Part shown: positions 1 to 6,681 of the stretch, piece by piece | How the letters are laid out: each line of letters starts with the position of its first letter | Position numbering within the stretch: position 1 is the stretch's first letter | Origin: an uncultured Methylococcaceae bacterium | Lineage (GTDB): Bacteria > Pseudomonadota > Gammaproteobacteria > Methylococcales > Methylomonadaceae | Assembly (NCBI GenBank): GCA_913009515.1 | Contig: CAJVYO010000089.1 | Span: 1-7,092 of the forward strand | Length of the DNA: 7,092 bases | Direction of reading: 5' to 3' | The notes under the pieces: generated by a model | The model's database searches: none | What the model saw: only the letters and a program-made list of their open reading frames with translations | What the model was told of the DNA's origin: nothing | Position numbers and translations under genes: made by a program

Positions 1-632
1 CAAAGTAGACGGGGTTTATATTCTATTAAACTCCCATTATGAAAGCTTAAACTAGCTGGTGAGCCATGATAATAATGAATGCGACTTAAACACGCATAAG
101 GTACTTCTAAACGGCATAAATGCGTCGCAGGAAAGCCCAATACATCACTGATAATTGTTCTTATCACGCCACCATGCGTCACTAATAAACAATGCTCAAT
201 ATTATTCTGCTGTAGTGTTAGCAAAAGTGCCTGCCATGCATCAAGTACCCGTTGTTCAAATAGTATATAAGCTTCACCGTGTGGCGGTATGATCGTCATC
301 GGATTTTGCATAAATTGAAATAAATCCTCCGCTGCATCACTCTGATAAAGCTCGGCTAATAATTTGCCATCCCAATCTCCAAAATGAATTTCTTGAAAAG
401 CCTTATTGATAGTTAAAGGTAGCTTTAAATCCACTGATAATGCCTGAGAAAATGCCTGACAACGCTGTAAAGGCGAACTGATAATATGATGCCAAGGCGG
501 CTGTTTATGCGGTATAACCGCTCGCATTTGCTGCCAACCTAATGGCGTTAACGGTTCATCGGTCATTCCCAGTAATTTTTTACCCTGTGCAGCATCCCCA
601 TGCCGCAGTAAATCTATGATGATGGGCTTCAT
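1..632 (-). CDS. cobC: Histidine phosphatase family protein, probable alpha-ribazole phosphatase (CobC-like), 3' end not fully in window
   Basis: My translation gives 210 residues from the ATG at 632 with no stop before the window edge, which leaves only the bases TG of the next codon. It shows the histidine phosphatase (phosphoglycerate-mutase-like) fold signature: IDLLRHGD near the N-terminus with the RHG at residues 10-12 and phospho-acceptor His11, Arg57 in SSPLQRC, acid Glu81 in EIHFGDWDG, HGE at 118-120, and the second catalytic His153 in VTHGG. The N-terminal block (IDLLRHG, then G.TDEPLTPLGWQQM) resembles CobC, which in the family removes the phosphate from alpha-ribazole 5'-phosphate (or adenosylcobalamin 5'-phosphate) in cytoplasmic nucleotide-loop assembly of cobalamin. 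About 200 residues is the usual length, so the gene is nearly complete. The start overlaps the upstream kinase stop in an ATGA and lacks a good Shine-Dalgarno, suggesting translational coupling. The family assignment is firm; the substrate is an inference, since this superfamily is promiscuous. A cobS gene just beyond the window would support it. Confidence 0.85.
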   Translation of the reverse strand, partial: MKPIIIDLLRHGDAAQGKKLLGMTDEPLTPLGWQQMRAVIPHKQPPWHHIISSPLQRCQAFSQALSVDLKLPLTINKAFQEIHFGDWDGKLLAELYQSDAAEDLFQFMQNPMTIIPPHGEAYILFEQRVLDAWQALLLTLQQNNIEHCLLVTHGGVIRTIISDVLGFPATHLCRLEVPYACLSRIHYYHGSPASLSFHNGSLIEYKPRLL

Positions 633-3600
633 TTAAGCCAAACCGCTAATGCTGGCAGTAGTGAATCAGGATCAATAGGTTTGCCAATATGAGCATTCAT
701 TCCCGCATCAAGACAATGTTGTTTATCTTCAGGCATAATATTCGCGGTTAACGCAATAATCGGCAAATTCGCATATTGGGGTAATGCTCTAATTTTCGAG
801 GTGGCTTCATAACCATCCATAATAGGCATTAAACAATCCATTAACACCAGCTGGTAGTTGTTCGGTTTAAGCAATATCGCCAAGGCTTCTCGACCATTAT
901 TGGCAACATCAATATTTACAATACCTTTTTGATTAAAAATTTCAATCATAACTTCTTGGTTAATAAAACTATCCTCAACCAGTAATATATTAATTGCTTT
1001 CCAGTTAATAGTGTTGGTTATTTTTAATGGCGTTGCTGGGCTAATAGCACCCAATTTTTCAGCTTCAGCTATTTTCAAATTAAGACTAAAAGAAAAACAA
1101 CTGCCTTTTTCTAGCTCACTGCTTAACTCAATTTCACTGCCCATCATTTGAATTAATTGTCTCGCAATCGTCAAGCCGAGTCCTGTTCCACCATACAAAC
1201 GTGTGGTTGAGGAATTAGCTTGTTCAAAAGACTGAAATAATTTTTTCTGCTGACTTTCACTAATACCAATGCCGCTATCATTCACATAAAAATAGAGTTG
1301 CACCTCATGCTCATTTGATGTGATGAGTTTTACCTTAAGGCTCACCAGCCCTTTTTCGGTAAATTTAATGGCATTACTGATTAAATTGAGTAATATTTGT
1401 CCAAGACGCAAGGAATCGCCAGTGAGTTTTTTAGGAATGCTTTCATCAATTTCAAATATTAAATTAATGGCTTTATCACCAATAAGTGTGGTGCTGACAT
1501 CTTGCAGGTAATAAATAATATCTTCAAATACAAACTCTTTATGTTCTAATTTTAATTTTCCGGCTTCTAATTTAGAAAAATCTAAAATATCATTAATAAT
1601 GCCTAATAACCATTTCGCCGAGATATTGGCTTTATAAATATAATTATGTTGTTTTGTGGTCAAGTTGGATTGCAAAGCTAAATATTGCATACCAATAATG
1701 GCATTCATCGGCGTGCGAATTTCATGACTCATATTCGCTAAAAAGGCACTTTTCACTTTCACTGCTGCAAGTGATTTTTCATGCATTTTTTCTAATTCAT
1801 GGGTTCTGTTTTTAACTTGTTGTTCAAGATTTTTTTGTATATTTTTAAGGCGCCAAATTCTTATAAAATATAAGAAAATTAACATTATGATAATGCTACT
1901 TATTAAGACGACTTTAAACCATATTGTTTTCCAATAAGGGGGAATAATTTCAATAGAAAATGAAATCCCTTCTTCATTCCATATCCCGGTATTATTACTC
2001 GCTTTAACATGAAAAATATAATGACCAGGATTTAAATTGGTATAGGTTGCAACTCTATTATCATAAGATGTATTAATCCAATCTTTATCAAAGCCCTCTA
2101 ATTTATAGGCATATTGATTTAATTTAGGATTGGTAAAATGTAATGCTGAAAAATGCAATGATAACATTAAATTACCCCACGGTAATATTAACTTTTCAGG
2201 ATTTGTTATTGCCCCTATCAATTTAATATCCTCCTGATCAGTCCCAGCAATGGATTTATTAGATAATTTAATATCAGTAATTGACACATCAGGCTTAACA
2301 TTATTATCTGCGATAGTATCAGCATTAATTTCAACGATACCTGTAGCATGATTAAAATATAATTTATTATTAATTCTTAAAAAATCATTAATGTAAAATC
2401 CAAAATCAAACGCATCAGGAAGCGTAATTTTTTTAAATTCAAACAGATCAGGATTAAATCTTACTACATCCTTTAATGTATTAAGCCAAATATAGCCTTG
2501 TTTATCTACAACCATAGAGGCTATATTATGGTACGATATATTATTAAAATTAAATGTTTTATCTGGATTTATATAGGCTACACTCAGCCCTTTTTCAGAT
2601 ACTAACCATACCCTTCCCTTTTTATCTTCCACTATACATTTTATATGATCGCCTCCCAAACTTTTTTTATCTTTAATATTAAAGTTATAATGGTTTATAG
2701 TTTCTGATTTTGAGTTAAAAACATTAATACCTCCCCCTGTCATATTACCATCACTAAACCAAACATTATCCCTACTATCAACGAATAAAGTCGTTACAGA
2801 GCCTTTAAAAATATCATCTTTAAAATCTTTAACCTTATTATTTTTAATATCATATTCAAATAATCCTGCTCCTGTCGCTAACCATAATGTATTATGTAAG
2901 CTAGGCTTAATTCTATTAATAAAATTAATCGCATTATTTTCTGAAAAAAACATACGTTTAATTTTATTTTCCTGCAAATCAATATTAAATAAACCATTAT
3001 TTGTACCTAACCATAAAATATCATCAAATTTATCATAGTAAATACTGTACAAATTAAAATTAACATTGGCTCTTAAAAAATCATTATCAAATTGTTTGAT
3101 AATTTGTTTATTTACCACATCAATCAGTAATATGCTATTAGAACTCATCAGCCAGAAATTATTATCTTTAGCATAATCAATACTTTTTACTTCATTGCGT
3201 GTTTTTTTATTGCTCCCTGATAAATTTTTAGGAAATATATTTTCAAAGCCTAGTAATGCTAAATCAATTTTGTCTAATCCTTTGCCGTTAGCTATCCATA
3301 ATGAATGAGACTTATCAAAGAGTAAGCCATAGGTATAATTTTCCGCAATACTATGTATATTATTCGCTTCATAAGTATAAGATTCAAAATAGGCTGTGCT
3401 TTCATTCCAACGCAATAATCCAATCATAGAAGTAGCCCAAATGGTTCCTTTTTGATCTTGTGCAAACTGTTGAACTCGAAAGTTATGCGTCATGCCCTCA
3501 ACTTTCTTCTGGCTCATATTTTTCCAGCTCGCTATTGTTTGATTGGCATCTAGCATAAAAATACCTGCCTCAGTCCCCAACCAAATTCGTTGCTGCTGGT

Positions 3601-4300
3601 CTACAAATAATGCTCTCACGTTTTTTTCTAGTGGCGAATCTAATATTGTATTAATCTGATAGTGCTGGAATTTTTCACTTCCAGCAGGCAAATAATCAAC
3701 GCCTTTAGGCCATGTTGCAATCCAAAGCCCTCTTTGCTGATCCATAAAAATGGTATCAACATTATTATTATGAATACTCTCAGGGTTATTAGCATCGTGT
3801 AAATAAATATGAAATTGCTCGGTCTTGAAATTAAAATACTGTAAGCCTTCGCGTGTCGCAAGCCAGAGACCTTTATCTTTATCTAATATAATTTCGGTAA
3901 TATAACGATTTTTTTTAGATTTCGTTGCCGTATTAACAGGCGGTAAATACTGTTTAAATTGATGTGTTTTTCGGTTGAATAATACTAATCCATCAGCGGT
4001 TCCCACCCATAATCTGTGTTGCGAGTCTTCAGCTAAACTCATGACACGATTATGCGGTAAGCTAAATTCATTTAATACATTAGATGAAAAATTTAACAGT
4101 TTATAACCATCAAAACGATATAAACCCACATCACTACCTATCCAAATAAAGCCTTGATGATCTTGAAGCATCGCATTTGGAACAGGTAAGTCTAGGTCTA
4201 AATGCTGAAAGATTAAATTAGGCGGAGCTGCCGATAAAAAAGAGAAATTGAATAATAAGATTATAAAAAATAACTTATTAATGAATCGTTTTAAACACAT
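629..4300 (-). CDS. Hybrid sensor histidine kinase with double seven-bladed periplasmic propeller, Y_Y_Y domain and C-terminal receiver
   Basis: This 1223-residue inner-membrane sensor would autophosphorylate on His and pass phosphate to its own receiver. A signal peptide (KRFINKL then a hydrophobic run ending SAA near residue 25) leads into fourteen Reg_prop repeats of the form D..g.lWlgT..Gl..fd (about 46-659), then a Y_Y_Y domain (about 715-786), one membrane helix (about 793-816) and a short coiled linker without HAMP. The HisKA domain has the H-box SHEIRTPMN with His859. The HATPase has the N-box NLISNAIKF (Asn972, Asn976), G1 DSGIGI (Asp1008), F-box LFQSFEQ and G2 GGTGLGL (1037-1043). 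The receiver (about 1103-1223) has Glu1109/Asp1110, phospho-acceptor Asp1155 in LMDCLMPIMDG, Thr1185 and Lys1207. All catalytic residues appear intact. The sensor half matches Bacteroidetes HTCS proteins, but there is no AraC output and no Hpt, so a separate phosphotransfer or response-regulator partner is needed. The ATG at 4300 is chosen because it gives the signal peptide; no Shine-Dalgarno is seen. It follows the TonB receptor by 16 bases, so the two are probably co-transcribed. The ligand is unknown. Confidence 0.95.
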   Translation of the reverse strand: MCLKRFINKLFFIILLFNFSFLSAAPPNLIFQHLDLDLPVPNAMLQDHQGFIWIGSDVGLYRFDGYKLLNFSSNVLNEFSLPHNRVMSLAEDSQHRLWVGTADGLVLFNRKTHQFKQYLPPVNTATKSKKNRYITEIILDKDKGLWLATREGLQYFNFKTEQFHIYLHDANNPESIHNNNVDTIFMDQQRGLWIATWPKGVDYLPAGSEKFQHYQINTILDSPLEKNVRALFVDQQQRIWLGTEAGIFMLDANQTIASWKNMSQKKVEGMTHNFRVQQFAQDQKGTIWATSMIGLLRWNESTAYFESYTYEANNIHSIAENYTYGLLFDKSHSLWIANGKGLDKIDLALLGFENIFPKNLSGSNKKTRNEVKSIDYAKDNNFWLMSSNSILLIDVVNKQIIKQFDNDFLRANVNFNLYSIYYDKFDDILWLGTNNGLFNIDLQENKIKRMFFSENNAINFINRIKPSLHNTLWLATGAGLFEYDIKNNKVKDFKDDIFKGSVTTLFVDSRDNVWFSDGNMTGGGINVFNSKSETINHYNFNIKDKKSLGGDHIKCIVEDKKGRVWLVSEKGLSVAYINPDKTFNFNNISYHNIASMVVDKQGYIWLNTLKDVVRFNPDLFEFKKITLPDAFDFGFYINDFLRINNKLYFNHATGIVEINADTIADNNVKPDVSITDIKLSNKSIAGTDQEDIKLIGAITNPEKLILPWGNLMLSLHFSALHFTNPKLNQYAYKLEGFDKDWINTSYDNRVATYTNLNPGHYIFHVKASNNTGIWNEEGISFSIEIIPPYWKTIWFKVVLISSIIIMLIFLYFIRIWRLKNIQKNLEQQVKNRTHELEKMHEKSLAAVKVKSAFLANMSHEIRTPMNAIIGMQYLALQSNLTTKQHNYIYKANISAKWLLGIINDILDFSKLEAGKLKLEHKEFVFEDIIYYLQDVSTTLIGDKAINLIFEIDESIPKKLTGDSLRLGQILLNLISNAIKFTEKGLVSLKVKLITSNEHEVQLYFYVNDSGIGISESQQKKLFQSFEQANSSTTRLYGGTGLGLTIARQLIQMMGSEIELSSELEKGSCFSFSLNLKIAEAEKLGAISPATPLKITNTINWKAINILLVEDSFINQEVMIEIFNQKGIVNIDVANNGREALAILLKPNNYQLVLMDCLMPIMDGYEATSKIRALPQYANLPIIALTANIMPEDKQHCLDAGMNAHIGKPIDPDSLLPALAVWLK
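2324..4165 (-). repeat. Fourteen propeller (Reg_prop) protein repeats within the hybrid kinase
   Basis: The translated sequence repeats an aromatic-centred motif (D..g.iW.gT..Gl..f) at roughly residues 46, 91, 140, 187, 234, 282, 329, 377, 423, 466, 508, 559, 599 and 644. Fourteen copies is the number expected for two seven-bladed beta-propellers, as in HTCS sensors. Copies 8 (FWLMSSNSI), 11 (VWFSDGNMTGGGI, with an insertion) and 14 (LYFNHATGI, no Trp) are degenerate. The similarity is at protein level and no long DNA repeat is seen. Confidence 0.85.
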
Positions 4301-4316
4301 TTATATTATTAATAAA
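4301..4316 (-). other. AT-only spacer between receptor stop and kinase start
   Basis: These sixteen bases contain only A and T. There is no purine-rich Shine-Dalgarno ahead of the kinase ATG, no hairpin terminator after the receptor stop and no room for a promoter. The kinase is most simply read as translated from the same message as the receptor, using an unstructured AT-rich leader or reinitiation after the receptor stop. Confidence 0.6.
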
Positions 4317-6671
4317 TTAAAAATCAGTCGATAACATGACACTAAAACTACGCGGGGCACCAATATAATATGAAGGGGCTCTACCGCCGTCGCCTTGTGC
4401 TCTTAAGGTAAAGCCATTACCACTGCTGGCATTTAAATTAAGATAGCGTTCATCAAATAAATTATAAATATTTAGGCGAATGCTCGGCTCTTTAAACCAG
4501 CCGACGGATGGAAAACGATAACCGGCATTTAGGTTAACCAAGGTATAACCCGAAATTTTTTCATCATTGACCAAAGTGGCGTAACGGTCGCCGGTGTATT
4601 TCACTGATAAATTACCTGACCAGCGGTCATTACGATATTGCAATGCAGAACCAACCATCCAGTTGGGTACATCAGGAAACGCCTTGCCTTTGGTGGCTTC
4701 AAATTCAGTTTCTGACAAATATAAATTGTCATTGATATGACTATGGGTATAACTAAACGAACCATAGACACTCCAATGTGGTAAAAACCGCCAAGCCGAT
4801 TCAAGCTCAATACCTGTGGTACTGGAATCACCGACATTATAATTACTATATTGGTCATTAGTGACATCATAGCCTGAGGCAATACGTTGTCGGTAATCAA
4901 TATAAAAAACCGTTCCTGAAAAAGACAGATTTTTAGCATTAAAGCGATAACCTAATTCATAGGTACTGGACAGCTCAGCTTTAACATTCACTGGTTTAAG
5001 GGTGTAATCAGTTAATTTACTCTCAGCATTAAAAGTGCCGCCTTGCGTTAAGCCATAAAAAATAGAATCCGGCGGGGCTTTAAAGTTTTCAGCATAATTA
5101 AAAAACACCTGTTGCTGTTGGGTAAACTGATAACTTAAGCCAATATTGGGTAAAAAATGCCCATAGGTTTGTTCAATATTATAATCACCACTGCTGCCGG
5201 TCGCGGTATTATAAAAATCACGGCGTATTTCAGTGTAACGAAACCCCAATGATAACAACACTTGGTCATCAAAGAATTTAATATCATCTTGGGCAAAAAA
5301 AGACTGCGAATAACTCAGTGTTAAAAAACCACGCCCTGCATGAGGACTACCATCCTGACGTAATAAAAATACGTCATCATCAGCCAACCACGGATCAAGG
5401 CTATTACCGTTATCATCAAAAGGCACCGCGGGCTGTGAACGTCGATGATGCGAATATTCAAACCAATAGCCGCCCATCAATTTATGATTAGCTATCTCCG
5501 CATGTAAGCGGGTGGTAATGCCAGGACGTTTGGTTTCGGTTAAACCACTGCTATACATCATAATGGTATCAAGGGTATCACCATCACCATTAATATCTGC
5601 AATCCCACCACCCAGTTCATCAGTGGTATCACTTTCGGTTAAGGTGCGTAACTGATTACCACCCGTCCCGTAGCCATAACTATAATAAGGATCAATATCT
5701 ATACGCAAATTATCCTGCACTTGAAAGCGACCTTGAAGGGTAAACAGATAATTTCGGTACGGGTTAAGATTTAGATTGTAATAGCCATCTGCTGGTCGCT
5801 GTTCAATTTGAGCGGTGCCATTTTCAGGGCTTAAATGTTCCGGTGGCACTACCCCAAAATCAGCTTTACGCCCCAGTGTTTCAATTTGAGCTAAACTGAG
5901 TTTGCGTAGATTATTATTAAATAAACGGTTATACAATACGCTACCGGTAATGCTGTGCTTAGGGCTAATATTAAACACACCTTTAAAATCTAAATGTTCA
6001 CGATTGGCTTCGCCAACGCCTTTCCATTTGTCCGACTTCGCTTTAGACACCGAGATAAAAGCTTTAAAGCGTTTATCGCCTAAATAACCGGTATCCGCCC
6101 GTAAAAAAGTTTTAAACGCATTTTCAGTCCCATAACTTTGCTGTACCCGAAAACGCATTTCATCAAGCGGCTGGGTGGTTGCTAAACCAACCGAACCGCC
6201 AACAGAGCCTACCATCGGTGCATCAATATCACTGCCGCCCTGCATCACCGTAAGCGATTGTAAATTTTCTAAATCCACCAATTCCGATGCATACACCGCA
6301 AAGTTACCCGCATCATTCATGGGTACGCCATCAATACTGATGCCAATCTGATCGCTATTAAACCCCCGTATCCGCAAACCACCGCCAAATAAACCCGAGG
6401 CATCATGGCTAAAGGTATTCACCCCTGGTAATAAATCCATCGCTTGATAGGCGTTATTTAAAGTGCTTTTTTGCTCAATGGCTTGCTTCGATATTACACT
6501 GCGTGCATGAGGCTTAGTTTGACTGGTTAATAAGCCATAACCTTGTGCATAATCATCTTCAATGGTTATTTTCTCTAACTGCACCTGCTCATCTGCATAC
6601 ACAGCGGGGACAAGTAATGCAGCAACCATCAATGATAAACTCTTTGTAGCTAAAGACTGGGGAAATTTCAT
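4317..6671 (-). CDS. TonB-dependent outer-membrane receptor, substrate unknown
   Basis: This 784-residue receptor would import a ligand across the outer membrane using energy from TonB-ExbB-ExbD. The Met at 6671 is chosen because it directly begins a clean signal peptide (MKFPQSLATK, hydrophobic core, AVYA then DEQ, cleavage near residue 26). Starting at 6728 instead would add 19 residues that spoil the signal peptide and would overlap the upstream gene by 47 bases. After cleavage comes a TonB-box-like stretch (LEKITIED, about 32-39), then a plug domain (about 55-165) with LPGVNTF, LRIRGFNSDQIGISIDGVPMND and VGSVGGSVGLAT. The beta-barrel follows to the C-terminus, with FKAPP (530-534), a late NIYNLFDERY (734-743) and a terminal Phe typical of outer-membrane barrels. 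At 784 residues it is larger than BtuB (about 600), so it is probably not a classical B12 receptor. An acidic EF-hand-like loop lies at 359-370 and a second acidic stretch at 419-433. No SusD-like lipoprotein is nearby. It lies 10 bases after the PhoH gene and 16 before the sensor kinase, which may sense the same ligand. The receptor call is firm; the ligand is unassigned. Confidence 0.95.
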   Translation of the reverse strand: MKFPQSLATKSLSLMVAALLVPAVYADEQVQLEKITIEDDYAQGYGLLTSQTKPHARSVISKQAIEQKSTLNNAYQAMDLLPGVNTFSHDASGLFGGGLRIRGFNSDQIGISIDGVPMNDAGNFAVYASELVDLENLQSLTVMQGGSDIDAPMVGSVGGSVGLATTQPLDEMRFRVQQSYGTENAFKTFLRADTGYLGDKRFKAFISVSKAKSDKWKGVGEANREHLDFKGVFNISPKHSITGSVLYNRLFNNNLRKLSLAQIETLGRKADFGVVPPEHLSPENGTAQIEQRPADGYYNLNLNPYRNYLFTLQGRFQVQDNLRIDIDPYYSYGYGTGGNQLRTLTESDTTDELGGGIADINGDGDTLDTIMMYSSGLTETKRPGITTRLHAEIANHKLMGGYWFEYSHHRRSQPAVPFDDNGNSLDPWLADDDVFLLRQDGSPHAGRGFLTLSYSQSFFAQDDIKFFDDQVLLSLGFRYTEIRRDFYNTATGSSGDYNIEQTYGHFLPNIGLSYQFTQQQQVFFNYAENFKAPPDSIFYGLTQGGTFNAESKLTDYTLKPVNVKAELSSTYELGYRFNAKNLSFSGTVFYIDYRQRIASGYDVTNDQYSNYNVGDSSTTGIELESAWRFLPHWSVYGSFSYTHSHINDNLYLSETEFEATKGKAFPDVPNWMVGSALQYRNDRWSGNLSVKYTGDRYATLVNDEKISGYTLVNLNAGYRFPSVGWFKEPSIRLNIYNLFDERYLNLNASSGNGFTLRAQGDGGRAPSYYIGAPRSFSVMLSTDF
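5562..5597 (-). other. EF-hand/dockerin-like acidic loop coded in the receptor
   Basis: Residues 359-370 of the receptor read DINGDGDTLDTI. The first six positions match the calcium-loop pattern D-x-N-x-D-G, with further Asp at 365 and 368; the canonical acidic residue at position 12 is Ile, so it is a variant loop. It lies between probable barrel strands (before IMMYSSGLTETKRPG), so an extracellular loop is likely. Metal binding is an inference from the motif. Confidence 0.45.
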
Positions 6672-6681
6672 AAAAATACGC

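Noticed and set aside
1320..1511. A 63-codon plus-strand reading frame antisense to the kinase
   Set aside because: It is antisense to the conserved HATPase coding sequence and shows no independent coding evidence.
3640..3861. A 73-codon minus-strand reading frame within the kinase gene that looks hydrophobic
   Set aside because: It is an off-frame reading of the propeller coding region, which is well supported in its own frame.
4601..4939. A 112-codon minus-strand reading frame within the receptor gene
   Set aside because: It lies wholly inside the receptor in another frame and its translation shows no domain or signal; it is a shadow.
5902..6087. A 61-codon plus-strand reading frame antisense to the receptor
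   Set aside because: It is antisense to barrel coding sequence, with no recognisable product.
4317..6671. Naming the receptor BtuB because of the CobC-like gene nearby
   Set aside because: It is about 170 residues longer than typical BtuB, and two intervening features (the kinase and the overlap) separate it from the phosphatase; the ligand cannot be assigned from the sequence.
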